A program made the position numbers and the translations under genes. From the NCBI GenBank assembly GCA_948474755.1, contig CAOLHI010001833.1, positions 186,001 through 250,000 of the forward strand: a stretch of 64,000 nucleotides of DNA, read 5' to 3'. The notes beneath the pieces were generated by a model that ran no database searches, had not been told where the DNA came from, and saw only the letters and a program-made list of their open reading frames with translations. Below are positions 53,357-63,146 of the stretch, in pieces; positions within the stretch are counted from its first letter, which is position 1, and each line of letters opens with the position of its first letter. This DNA is from Ctenosaura bakeri. Its lineage: Eukaryota; Chordata; Lepidosauria; Squamata; Iguanidae.

Positions 53357-53567
53357 GGCCATTTCCACACTAGCCTGTTATAGCGTGATGATTCCACTTT
53401 CAACATCCTCTGGAATCCTGGGGCTTGCAGTTTCGGTTGTATATAAGGCATATACCAACCTGCGAAAGGATGGAAGACTGAGTCAACCTTGGAGCCGGGC
53501 AGGATCGAACTCACAACCTTGTGGCTTGCAGTACTGGCATTTAACCACTGCACCACCAGGGCTCCTG
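53357..53567 (-). mobile_element. Family A MITE half joined to a Sauria-type SINE
   Basis: GGCCATTTCCACACTAGCCTG to GGGGCTTGCAGTTTC, then GTTGTATATAAGGCATATAC, then a minus-strand SINE (GGAGCCGGGCAGGATCGAAC, CCACTGCACCACCAGGGCTC). The same unusual junction occurs at 56254. Confidence 0.85.
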
Positions 53568-54690
53568 TATTGCACCTATTTCTCTCCCAGATCTCTTCTC
53601 CCCATGATTAGTAAAATATTTACCTTAATATGGACACTGGGGGCAGCCTTTTATTCTCTTTGACCCCTCCAAGAACATGTCCACGTGGTTGGTTTCATGG
53701 TATCTGCTTTGCGTTGGTAAGGGGATAAGGGGAATAGCACTAATGCTGTCCCACAGGCACTGGGGCTCTGCTGGCCATATCCTGCTCCTGATTCAAATAA
53801 TCCATAGGTTATGGCATGTCATTTTCATTTTTCAACTGTGAGTACTCATCACGATAGTCTGCATAGCCAGGTTCCCAAGAAGAGTCCAAAATTGCAGGGA
53901 GCTGTATTCTCAATCAACAAACTCTAGCTGTTTTCATCTTTGGGAAGAGCAGTTCTTTTGCAAAGCCAATGGGTTTTTATTGCCCATTCAAGACACACCC
54001 ACCCAAGATTTTGCACAGAAACAGCAATCGCTCTCAACAAGATCTCGATGCTGGGAACACTCAGTATTCAACCTTCCTGAAAAATAACCTTATAGAGAGG
54101 ATGGTAGATGCAGCTAAGATCAGAGGCAACAAGGCAGACAGAGGTGGGAATCTTGTTGGTGTTTTAGTCACGAATAAATTCCCTGCGGAAGTGATTGGAC
54201 ATTTTTTTCCAATTCAGAACATCCACATTCATTTCGAGGTTGCAGAAGTGGAGTTGCACATGTGACGCTGGTGCACGTACAGGCCAAGAGCTTACATCAA
54301 ACAGAGAAAATTTCCTTGACTTGCCTTCACCCTAGTAGCTGTCAAGCCCCACAAAGTGCTGCTGCTGCTTACCATGGAGGAATGTCTGGGGTAGGAGATT
54401 CAAATGATGAAGAAGCAGTGGGGCTTGGCTAAGAGGGAAGAAATGAAGGTACGCTCCCAGGTGAACCTTCTGCTTTTTCCTACCTCTCAAAGCCCAGACC
54501 AGTTGCACTGTCTTTATCTGAATTGTCTCCCTGATCCTTCCCCTCCACCCCAAAAAGCAGCAGTAGCAATGGCCCCCTCCCTGGGCTTGACAACTGTCAG
54601 AGAGGAGGATTTTGATGGGGCACAAAGGGCTAGAGAATAGCTCTCTGTGTCCCATAAAAAAGAAGCATGTGTCCACATAGACTATGCTTA
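53568..54690. other. Intergenic DNA, no gene
   Basis: The 98-codon frame at 53969-54265 and the 114-codon minus frame at 54332-54676 have no recognisable domain. Confidence 0.45.
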
Positions 54691-54693
54691 TGT

Positions 54694-55150
54694 ATTCATA
54701 GAATCATAGAGTTGGAAGAGACCCCAGGGGCCTCCTTATTCCTCCTTATTGGCACAGTTTTCAATTGTGCTTTCAGTATCTCACTTTTAAGAAACTCCCA
54801 TCCATCATGAACTCCTTTCTCTTTTAGTATTCTTGTCTACAGGATTTCAGCAAGTAACTCTCTAAGCTTAGAGAAATCAGCCTTCTTAAAGTTTAGAATA
54901 CGTGTCTGGCTACACTTGGCTTCTCCTTCCTACTGGATGACAAACTCCAAGAGAGCATGGTCACTCCCTCCTAAGGATCCCACCACCTCCACCTCATCAA
55001 CTAGGTCATCCCTGTTGGTCAGGATCAGATCTAATATAGCCGATCCCCTTGCCGCCTCTTCCACCTTCTGCACCATGAAATTGTCTGCAAGACAAGCAAG
55101 GAACCTGTTGGACCTTGCCGTCTTTGCAGAATTTGCCTGCTAACATCTGT
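54694..55150 (-). mobile_element. CR1-type LINE, minus strand
   Basis: Starts TTCATAGAATCATAGAGTTG with GGAAGAGACCCCAGGGGCC, then jumps to an upstream LINE region (AAGAATACTAAAAGAGAAAG, GGTGGTGGGATCCTTAGGAG, TTGGAGTTTGTCATCCAG in reverse complement). The jump is an internal deletion. Confidence 0.75.
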
Positions 55151-55438
55151 CTCTAACAGGATCCTACCAATAGAAGCACGTTCAGTTGCAAGTTTGGCTA
55201 CGCAATGTTGCCATTCAGCACAAGGGTTGGATTGCACACCCAATGCCTATGTCAATATGCAGCAATTTTACACCAAATAACCCTGAAGAGATATCTTAGC
55301 CAGAGGCAGTGTTGCAGATGATATGATCATCGCTTCTAACTTCTGTGAGCCCTTGCTCCACTACAACATTTCCTCAGGCTGCAGGAATTCCCTGTTCTAC
55401 AAAGGCCAAACAAGGAATAACCGCAATGTAGTAGTGAT
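55151..55438. other. Short spacer
   Basis: No feature seen. Confidence 0.35.
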
Positions 55439-55439
55439 A

Positions 55440-55805
55440 ACAACAGCCAGCATGGTTAGTGGTCTGAACATCGGACTATGACCCTGGAGACCGGAGTTTG
55501 ATTCCTCATTTGGCTATAGAAACCCACTGGATGACCTTGGGCACATCACACGCTTTAAATGCCAGAAAGCCCTGTGATAGGCCACTTCCGCACTAGACTG
55601 TTATAGTGCTATGATTCCACTTTCAACATCCTATGGAATCCTGGGGTTTGCAGTTTAGGGAAGGGCCTTTGCAAACCCCAGGATTCCATAGGATGTTGAA
55701 AGTGGAATCATAGCACTATAACAGTCTAGTGCAGAAGTGGCCATAGTTTCACATTAGAGTTGCCATAAGTTGGAAACAATTTGTAGATACACAACAACAA
55801 CAAGT
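55440..55805 (+). mobile_element. tRNA-derived SINE split by a MITE
   Basis: Head and body 55440-55579 (AGCCAGCATGGTTAGTGG, CACTGGATGACCTTGGGCAC, AAAGCCCTGTGATA) and tail 55743-55805 (GAGTTGCCATAAGTTGGAAAC, ACACAACAACAACAAG). Confidence 0.93.
55580..55742. mobile_element. Family A MITE, short perfect palindrome
   Basis: GGCCACTTCCGCACTAGACTG to CAGTCTAGTGCAGAAGTGGCC; perfect ATA duplication (55577-55579, 55743-55745). Arms are nearly identical, meeting at GGGAAGGGCCTTTGCAAACC. Confidence 0.95.
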
Positions 55806-56252
55806 AGAGATAACAATGAAAGTTCACAAGGCTGTTGTACCCCAGGGTTTTTCAAATTAATAAACATCTGTATTCACTAGCAGGAGATTTTTTTAAAACT
55901 CTCTTTAATATTTGTTTGTTTGTCTGTTGAAATACTTGCAAGTTCTGCACCACAAGATCTCAAGTCACTGAACAAATAAAATCAATTTAAAACAATTCTT
56001 TTAACATTTTAAACATTCAGGGACAATGCAGTTCATCTAAAAGATATTAAATGGCTGAAGGCACTAAAATAAGTTAAAGCAGTCTAAAACCACATACATG
56101 TACAGATTTGGCCAAAGCATTAGAATCCAAAAGCTGTGATAAAAAGCCATGCTTTTACTTGGCACTGGACTGGTTCAGTCAGGCCTCCAAGGGGAAGGCA
56201 TTCCAAAATTGAGATGCCGCTGCAGAGAAGGTCTTGTCATGTCTCCTAACTC
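55806..56252. other. Intergenic DNA, no gene
   Basis: AT-rich; no feature except TTTGTTTGTTTGTCTG low complexity at about 55910. Confidence 0.4.
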
Positions 56253-56253
56253 A

Positions 56254-56338
56254 GGCCATTTCTGCACTAGCTTGTTATAGCACGATGATTCCACTTTCAA
56301 CATCCTCTGGAATCCTGGGGCTTGAAGTTGCAGTTGTA
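56254..56338. mobile_element. Family A MITE half with GTTGTATATAAGG junction
   Basis: GGCCATTTCTGCACTAGCTTG, TAGCACGATGATTCCAC, CATCCTCTGGAATCCTGGGG, then GTTGTATATAAGGCATATAC exactly as at 53437. Confidence 0.85.
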
Positions 56339-56384
56339 TATAAGGCATATACATATATAAGTCATAGACAACAGAGAGAGAGCA

Positions 56385-56615
56385 CAGCGGTTAAATGCCA
56401 GTACTGCAAGCCACAAGGTTGTAAGTTCGATCCTGCCCGGCTCCAAGGTTGACTCAGCCTTCCATCCTTCCACAGATCGGTAAAATGAGTACCCAGCTTG
56501 TTGGGGGCATGTACAGAAATGTTTCAAAATATATGCTATTTGTAAGTTCTTCGCCGCCTCGATCCATATGGAGAGGCAGGATACAAATAAATAAATAAAT
56601 AATACGAAAAATCTT
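56385..56615 (+). mobile_element. Sauria-type tRNA SINE
   Basis: CAGCGGTTAAATGCCAGTAC, GGTTGTAAGTTCGATCCTGC (B box), TCGGTAAAATGAGTACCCAG, then a different 3' end GCCGCCTCGATCCATATGGAG and AAATAAATAAATAAAT. Confidence 0.88.
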
Positions 56616-56729
56616 AAAGCCAGCCCAATCATTAGGCAGAGCAAGGCAACTGCCTCAGCCGGCATAGGATGAAGCACAGCCATGGCAGCCTCTCAGCTGT
56701 CCTTCTTGGCATGCCCCTCTCCAGTCTGT

Positions 56730-56931
56730 GGCCATTTCCACCCTACACTGTTATAGTGCTATTATTCCACTTTCAACCTCCTGTGCAATTCTGGGATTTG
56801 TAGTTTCCTGAGCCCCAAGAGCTCTCTGGTTGAGAATTCTAAATGCCTCTCCCTAAACTGCAAACTCCAGGATTCCATAGGAGGTTGAAAGTGGAGTAAC
56901 AGCACTATAACAGTGTAGTGCAGAAATGGCC
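56730..56931. mobile_element. Family A MITE, long form, complete
   Basis: GGCCATTTCCACCCTACACTG to GTGCAGAAATGGCC; perfect TGT duplication (56727-56729, 56932-56934). Confidence 0.95.
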
Positions 56932-56949
56932 TGTCTTAAGAACATCCCT

Positions 56950-57400
56950 GCTTAAGACGATATTGTCTTATTGCCAGCGTACAAGGAGGATTCTGCATTT
57001 GTCAGAACTCAGCTGGAGTTGTGTTTCCAGTTCTGGGCACCACAGTTTAAGGGAATCAGCAAGCTGAAGCATGTCCAAAGGAGGTGATCAGGATGGTAAA
57101 GGGTTTGGAAACCATGCCCTGTGAGAAGTGTTTGAGGGAGCTGCCTATATTCATCCTGGAGAAGTGATATGACAGCCACTTTTAAATATCTGCAGAGCTG
57201 CCAGATGGAAGATGCAGCAAGCTTGTTTTCTGATAATCCAGAAGGAGGTCAGACCCAAAGCAATGGATTTTTAATACTTTTATATTTAACATTTCGTTTT
57301 AAAAAAACAAAGGTTGAATAGCCACCTGTCAGGATACTTTAACTGTGGATCTCTGCACGGGCTGGACTATTATCACCCTTAGAATATCTTTCAACCCTAT
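56950..57400 (+). mobile_element. CR1 LINE ORF2 and 3' fragment
   Basis: CAGCTGGAGTTGTGTTTCCAG, TTCTGGGCACCACAGTTTAAG, AGGTGATCAGGATGGTAAAG, GAAGTGATATGACAGCCAC, AAGCTTGTTTTCTGATAATCC, then degraded text to about 57400. Confidence 0.85.
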
Positions 57401-58203
57401 CACTGAATCCCCTTCTGTATGTGGAACTGAATGGGAAGGGTGCCATCTTATCCTTTGCTTCACATAGCAAAATCTTTTTGGTGAGCCCCAAGTAATGAAA
57501 GGAAAGCAGTGAGGTTGGCATGGTCCAGTTCCAGAATTAATTCCTGAAGTTCTCCTCTTAGTTAAATGCAATTAACTATAAACACATCTCCGCCAACCTT
57601 GGATGGTTTCGGGGCTTTTTTTTGCCGGGTGCACCGTAACTATAACAGAAGAGGGCAGAAGAATGTACAAAGAGGAGCAAACCAGAATCCTTCCACGAAT
57701 TCTCACTCCGATCTGTGCCAGGATAGGGGAAAAAAATACACCCAATGGATTCTTTGAGGATACGCTGATGAGCTGTTAGCAGATACACCTGCAAAGACAC
57801 ACAAGCAGCTTGGAAAGTAATAAAGCAACTTCCCTCCTCAGGCAAAATCTCAGGTGTCTTCAGTTTGAGATAATATCTAAAGAATGCACTTTCTGTGGGT
57901 GGGGGATAAAAAGGCACCTATTTTGAAACCATGTCTAGAATTCTAATTATTCTCTCTCTCCCTCCCTCCTCCCGAGGCTCTGTCTATTCTGATGCTAAGA
58001 GCGCCTGCTGAAAATCAATGTCAGAGTGTGTCTTTTAGGCTCGCTCTTCCACAGGGCTGATAAGAAATGAACATGTTCATTCTCGGAAGCCATCTTTGGC
58101 TCTGTTCTCCAGTCAGGGGGAAGTGCTTCCCATTCTGGGCACCCCAAGGGATGGAATACAAACAGCAGGGGATGTTTTCACACACTTTTGCTTCAGTCCT
58201 TTT
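57401..58203. other. Intergenic DNA, no gene
   Basis: The 113-codon minus frame at 57576-57917 has no domain. No repeat that I can name. Confidence 0.45.
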
Positions 58204-58204
58204 A

Positions 58205-58605
58205 AGAGGCCCTTGGTATCCACTACCCACCAGGGCCCCCACCACCACCCGTGGATACCAAAATTCATGGATGCTCAAGCCCCATTATGTACAACGGTGC
58301 AGTAAAATGGAGCGTCTTAAATAAAATGGTGAAATCAAAGGCCATTTCCGCACTAGACTGTTATAGCGCGATTACTCCACTTTCAACATCCTATGGAATC
58401 CTGGGGTTTGCAGGATTCCGGCCAGCCCCTCCCTAAACTGCAAACCCCAGGATTCCATAGGATGTAGAAAGTGGAGTAATCGCGCTATAACAGTCTAGTG
58501 CGGAAATGGCCAAAGTTTGCTTTTGGGATATCTTTATATATTTATTTGTTGCAATATTTTCAAGCTGTGGATGGTCGTGGATATGGAGGGCTGACTGTGT
58601 ATGAA
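58205..58605 (+). mobile_element. Tigger-type MITE, split by a family A MITE
   Basis: GGCCCTTGGTATCCACTACC, CCGTGGATACCAAAATTCATG, ATGCTCAAGCCCCATTATG, then after the MITE TTTGCTTTTGGGATATC, TTTTCAAGCTGTGGATGG and GTGGATATGGAGGGCTGACTG. Confidence 0.9.
58340..58511. mobile_element. Family A MITE inside Tigger, short palindrome
   Basis: GGCCATTTCCGCACTAGACTG to CAGTCTAGTGCGGAAATGGCC with perfect AAA duplication (58337-58339, 58512-58514). Removing it restores the Tigger order seen at 47800-47850, so this is a clean filled/empty pair. Confidence 0.96.
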
Positions 58606-58740
58606 ATTCATGGGGTGACTGTAAGTTGACAGGCTTGAAGGCACAAACATACACAGACTTACAAAGTCCTTGGAGCTATGTTGCCTTTTAAGATAACATG
58701 CAAATAAATTCAAATGACAGATGCAATCTTCAAGCAACTG

Positions 58741-58910
58741 GGTAGTTGTCATGCACTTTCAAGTCACTTCAGACTTATGGCTTGCCTAAGGTGAAGCTAT
58801 CATGGAGTTTCTTTGGCAAGATTGGTTTGCCTTTGCCCTCCTCTGAGGTTGAGAGAGTGTGACTTGCCCATGGCTGAGCAGGAATTCAGCACTGGTTCTC
58901 CAACTGGGTA
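58741..58910 (-). mobile_element. tRNA-derived SINE (ACA_SINE2-like), minus strand
   Basis: GTCATGCACTTTCAAGTCAC, TTTGCCTTTGCCCTCCTCTG, GAGAGTGTGACTTGCCCATG, CTGAGCAGGAATTCAGCAC. Confidence 0.9.
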
Positions 58911-60234
58911 GTATAATTGATTGAAGGTTTAATACTGGGCACACCGACTTGGGTCTCAAGGCACTGGTTTCTGAGCAAGGGAAGGACAGACAGACATAAT
59001 ATAAACAACCTCTCATAACACAAGGAAAGCATTTGCTTGTTCTTAAAAATGTTCCTCTCATGCAAATCAACTGATGGATTGACCAATCAAAATGAAAACA
59101 ATCAATTATTCAAAACATCTTTAATCAGGTTGCCAGCCCAAGTTGAAATGTGTTCAATTACTTATGAAGTCGACATACCAGAGGTTCTGAAGCTTTTTCG
59201 ATCGCAGACCCCTCTGAGAATCTGATGATAGCTATGGACTCAACAGGACATAAACATATACACAATATTGTGCATTTAGTTTATTTCATTGCAAAAAGTG
59301 GTCTGGAAAGGGAAAGAAAAAAAAAGGAATGAGCATTTAAAGACTATGTGTTTATCTTAACGCTGACGGTGACAAGAAAAATTCAAAGCAATGAGAACGA
59401 AATCAAAGAGACAATCTGTTTCTTGTGCCTGGTTTACAGACATCCTACATGGGATTGGGCTGCAAGGGATTAGAACTTGGTGGTTAGAGAACGAGCAATG
59501 CAACTAGCATTGGGTTGTCAGATCGAAAACTGGAGAGGGCTCCTGCACCGTGTCAAAGCTGGAATTTCATCAGGCATTGCTTGTCACGCACCCAGGTAAC
59601 AAGCAGCAGCAGCAACTGAAATCCCCTTTTCTACACAACCAACAAGAGCCTGTTGTAGGAAATGAGACTAAACCGGTTAAAATTTAGTCTTCATTAGCAG
59701 AATTATGCAGAGGAAGCGGTTAAAGTCCTTTCTGTTTAAGAACTCGTGGCTTGAGAATGCTTGATCCAATTAAATGCAAACACACACAGGTAGCTTGAAT
59801 AAAGACTTAAAACTTTACTAATGAATTCTTCATCTACATTTGCATTGAGAGCTTGCTACCTTGACTAGCTAATGAATTAGAGGATAATATCTCCGATATG
59901 ATTCACCATCCTGCTTGATGGACACAGAGCATACAGATTTCATAGGATTAGGATAGCATCCATGAGGACGAGACAAAGGAAAGAAGACTAAAGATGTCTC
60001 CTTCTCTTTTGAGGTGTCTTAACTTTTTTTCCTATCAGGACACAGTCCTGGGTCACATGATCTGATGACCTGAGCACTAAAGGTATTTATGATCATGCAA
60101 TAAAAGGCAGAGAAAGGAAATGTGAGAGATCTAGCATGCACACACAAGAGGAAGCCCTAAGCTAACTATCCTATTTGTTCTACCAACAAAATGGGGGGGA
60201 GAGAATGTTGGTAATTTTCCAACACCTGTGTGTG
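58911..60234. other. Intergenic DNA, no gene
   Basis: No supported gene. CGCAGACCCCTCTGAGAATC and GATAGCTATGGACTC at 59200-59240 look like an old interspersed repeat end also known from mammals, unnamed here. Confidence 0.4.
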
Positions 60235-60235
60235 T

Positions 60236-60328
60236 TGGACCAGCAGTACAGGAGCAATAGGTTCGAACTGCCAGTTGGCCACGGAAACCCACTGGCTGAT
60301 CTTGGATGAATCACGCTCGGAGGAAGCC
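60236..60328 (+). mobile_element. SINE fragment (ACA_SINE2-like)
   Basis: CAATAGGTTCGAACTGCCAG, ACGGAAACCCACTGGCTGATC, then cut by the next repeat. Confidence 0.7.
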
Positions 60329-60329
60329 A

Positions 60330-60870
60330 GTGGTGTAGACTCGAGTCGATGGACTCAGACTAAAGTCAGACTTAAGTCACTTCAGTGACTCGACTCGGAC
60401 TTGACTTGGCAAAAATTACACACTGACTCGACTTGAGACTTGCATATTTTGAGTGACTGACTTGCTGCCCTTGGTTCAGTAACAGAACACATTCATCCAG
60501 AAACTTTCCTTTGTATGCTGATACAGACAAACATGGCTGTGTCTTTGAACACTAGTCAGCAGTAGGGTATATTGGAATTCATTTTATTTTGCTGCATAGC
60601 CAACATAGCTGTTCTTGGTAACCATTCCCTGGATCAGTAGATTGCCAGAGAAATGCATAAACCTTTACGTAGCATTTGAAAAACTGAGTGATGGTGATGT
60701 AGACTCGAGTCGATTGACTCGAACTCAAGTCAGACTTAAGTCACTTCAGTGACTCGACTCGGACTTGACTGGGCAAAAATTGCACACTGACTCGACTCAA
60801 CTCGAGACTTGCATATTTTGAGTGACTGACTTGCTGCCCTTGGTTCAGTAACATAACGCATTCGTCAAGA
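60330..60870. repeat. Direct repeat pair of a GACTCGAGTC-rich module
   Basis: 60335-60500 and 60697-60868 are near-identical modules of about 165 bp: TGTAGACTCGAGTCGAT, GTCAGACTTAAGTCACTTC, AGTGACTCGACTCGGACTTG, TTGAGTGACTGACTTGCTG, CCCTTGGTTCAGTAACA. The first begins CAGTGGTGTAGACTCGAG, a hAT-like start. Related GACTTGAG wording is at 61830-61955. Confidence 0.85.
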
Positions 60871-61146
60871 AACCTTACAACTTACTGGTCAAATGACAAT
60901 CTGTCTCAAGTCCAAAGTGTGGACACATTGCTCAGAGGGAACAGCAAATGGGTCAGGCAAGGGGCTTCAGGTGGGGTTGAGGTCTGCTCAGCAGCCTGTC
61001 CATGTTCCATATAGGAGGAGCTTTCTGAAAGTTTTCCTAAGAGCAGAAGGCAAGACTCACCCCCAGAGCTCAGGGTGCACATCTCAGAGGGGAACGGAAA
61101 ATGTGTTAGGCAGTGGTCTTGAGGAGGAAGAGTCCTTCCTTCTAAA
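60871..61146. other. Spacer with tandem hints
   Basis: CTCAGAGGGAACAGCAAATGG and CTCAGAGGGGAACGGAAAATG (60930 and 61083) and GGCAAGGGGCTTCAGG / GGCAGTGGTCTTGAGG show a diverged duplication of about 150 bp. Confidence 0.45.
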
Positions 61147-61147
61147 G

Positions 61148-61608
61148 CAGTGGTTCTCAACCTTCCTAATGCCACGACCCTTTAATACAGTTCCTCATGT
61201 TGTGGTGATCCCCAACCATAACATTATTTATTTATTATTTACAATGCCTCCCCCTCCTGGCAAAGGTGGCCTCGCCAGCCAGGAATGGGGGTGGGTGGGC
61301 AGGGAGGGAAAGAGGAACTGTGCGTCTCCCCCGGGAAAAACTCCGAGAACCCCCCGGACTCTGCTTCTCCTTCGCTCTTGTTTCTGCTGGGGGGGGCAGT
61401 GTGGGGAAAGTTTCCAGAGTGTCAACCCTGGCCCGCCAAAGGGGGCAGGAGGACGCGAGCGCGTGGCTCGCGCTTGTGCACCACCACCGAGGAGGGAATG
61501 GAGCCAAAGACCATCGGAAATACGTATTTTCCGATGGTCTTAGGCGACCCCTGTGAAAGGGTTGTTCGACCCCCAAAGGGGTCCCAACCCACAGGTTGAG
61601 AACCACTG
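61148..61608. mobile_element. hAT non-autonomous element, third copy
   Basis: CAGTGGTTCTCAACCTTCC to GGTTGAGAACCACTG; flanks TTCTAAAG / TTCTAAGC (6 of 8). Shorter than the 26880 copy by a deletion after CAACCCTGGCC. The 216-codon frame at 60893-61543 crosses its edge and is not a gene. Confidence 0.93.
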
Positions 61609-61829
61609 TTCTAAGCTCTTGAAGTTCCAATAATAGCGGATAAGAAGGAACTTATGCCCCACTTCTGAAAAAGCCTCCAGCTTTGCAAATGGAAAGTAAG
61701 AAGGATCCTATTCCCCACTTCCAAAGCTGCCGATGGCAAAATCACAAAAGTGGAGGGCCAACTCTACTTAAATTGTTAAAATTGACTTTATTCAGCTCTG
61801 TCCAGACATTCTGGAATACAGGTTGAGGT

Positions 61830-61955
61830 GTAAAGTTGGCTCCCAGACTTGACACTTGACTCAAGTCTTGACTTGAAAGTATCTTCAAGGACTTGAGACT
61901 CCACTTGAAACTTGAAGGTAGAGACTTGAGACTTGACTTGAGGCTTGGAGGAAAA
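61830..61955. repeat. GACTTGAG-rich repeat end
   Basis: CTTGACACTTGACTCAAGTC, TTGACTTGAAAGTATCTTC, AGACTTGAGACTTGACTTGAG. Likely the other end of the element that starts at 60330, with the hAT element at 61148 lying between. Confidence 0.55.
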
Positions 61956-62080
61956 GACTTAAATGCTGGAGAAAAGCAGTGGCAAACCACCTAAAAGCAA
62001 ATCTTGCCAAGAAAACCCCATGATAGGTTTGCCTTCGGGTCACCGTAAGCCAGAAATGACAAACAACACCAAATTCAGCC
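61956..62080 (+). mobile_element. SINE 3' part (ACA_SINE2-like)
   Basis: AAATCTTGCCAAGAAAACCCC, GATAGGTTTGCCTTCGGGTC, CAGAAATGACAAACAACACC. Confidence 0.8.
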
Positions 62081-62240
62081 ATTAAAAGTACAGGACCCTT
62101 CTCTGGCTTTCACTGTGGCAATGCTATACTTTTTTCATACAAGATTTAATCTAGTGTAAATGTACAAAAGATTGCAGCTAAAATCTTTTATCTTACTTAT
62201 CTGTGGAGCTGCAAATAAACGCCAATGTATTTTGAGGGTG

Positions 62241-62421
62241 AGGCATTATTCTGATTGTTAAAGTTCAGATTTAACTTTTTAGAGCTGTGGTGGTGTGCTT
62301 TCAAATTCTCTCCAGCCTACAGCAACCCGAAGGTGACCCATACGTTGGAAAGGACTATGAAAGCACAAAACAACAGTTACAAAGTTAAATCTGAGCTTTA
62401 ATAATTGGAATAATGCCCCAC
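62241..62421. repeat. Foldback repeat enclosing SINE-tail sequence
   Basis: GAGGCATTATTCTGATTGTTAAAG and TTCAGATTTAACTTTT face AAAGTTAAATCTGAGC and TTTAATAATTGGAATAATGCCCC. Between them, GGTGTGCTTTCAAATTC and ATGAAAGCACAAAACAACAG are SINE-tail words in both orientations. Confidence 0.75.
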
Positions 62422-62444
62422 TTATGGTTACCCTAAAGTGACCC

Positions 62445-62640
62445 AACCAGAGCAATATAGGGGTTTGAGTGTTGGACTATGAGCCTGGAGACCTGGGTTC
62501 AGTTCCCCACTCAGGCATGGAAACCCACTGGGTGACCTTGGGCACATCACACACTCTCAGCCCCAGAAAACCCCGTGATAGGCTTGCCTTCGGGTTGCCC
62601 TAAGATGGGAATGATTTGAAGGCACACAACAGCAACACAA
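62445..62640 (+). mobile_element. tRNA-derived SINE (ACA_SINE2-like)
   Basis: ACCAGAGCAATATAGGGGTTT, GTTGGACTATGAGCCTGGAG, GAAACCCACTGGGTGACCTTG, GGAATGATTTGAAGGCACAC. Confidence 0.92.
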
Positions 62641-62812
62641 GGTTTTCTTGGCAAGATATGTTTACAGAGGGTTTGCCCTTGCCTTCCTCCAGGGCTGAGA
62701 GAGTGTGGCTTGCCCAAGGTCACCTACTGGGTTTCCATGGCTGAGCAGAGATTCGAACCCTGGTCTCCAGCATAATAGTCCGGTGCTCAAACTATTGCTG
62801 GCTCACTCAGAT
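62641..62812 (-). mobile_element. tRNA-derived SINE, tail-to-tail with the previous one
   Basis: GGTTTTCTTGGCAAGATATG, GAGAGTGTGGCTTGCCCAAGG, GATTCGAACCCTGGTCTCC, ATTGCTGGCTCA. With 62445-62640 it forms an inverted SINE pair. Confidence 0.92.
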
Positions 62813-62836
62813 TTACTTTCCATATCCAAAAGACCG

Positions 62837-63146
62837 GAAGCAACATAGAGGAAGGAGAGGGCTTGTTTTCTGCTGCTCCAGAGATCAGGACAAGGAGCAA
62901 TGGATTCAAGCTGTAGGAAAGGAGATTCCACCTGAACCTCAGGAAGAACTTCCTGACGGTCAGGGCTGTCCGGCAGTGGAATCTGCTGCCTCCATGGAGT
63001 GTGGTGGAGTCTCCTTCCCTGGAGGTTTTTAAGCAGAGGCTGGATGGCCACCTGTCAAAGGGAGTGCTTTGAGGGTGTTCCTGCATGGCAGGGGGTTGGA
63101 CTGGATGGCCCCTGGGGTCTCTTCCAACTCTACATTTCTATGATTT
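62837..63146 (+). mobile_element. CR1 LINE 3' end, well preserved
   Basis: GAGAGGGCTTGTTTTCTGCTG, GGATTCAAGCTGTAGGAAAGG, AGGAAGAACTTCCTGACGG, GGAGGTTTTTAAGCAGAGGC, GGTTGGACTGGATGGCCCC, then a TACATTTCTATGATTT end. Very close to the copy nested at 24754-25066. Confidence 0.94.

Noticed and set aside
53969..54265. 98-codon frame near the right third as a small gene
   Set aside because: No domain, no conserved motif, no promoter or splice context that I can defend.
5020..58515. 5-bp target duplications (CAAAG, CATGG, CTTAA) for the foldback MITEs
   Set aside because: The first and last bases of these pentamers complete a GGCC terminus at every copy. Reading the element as GGCC...GGCC with a 3-bp duplication explains the eroded copies (AGCC, GGAC) better.
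60893..61543. 216-codon open frame
   Set aside because: It runs from unrelated spacer into a hAT element and has no domain.
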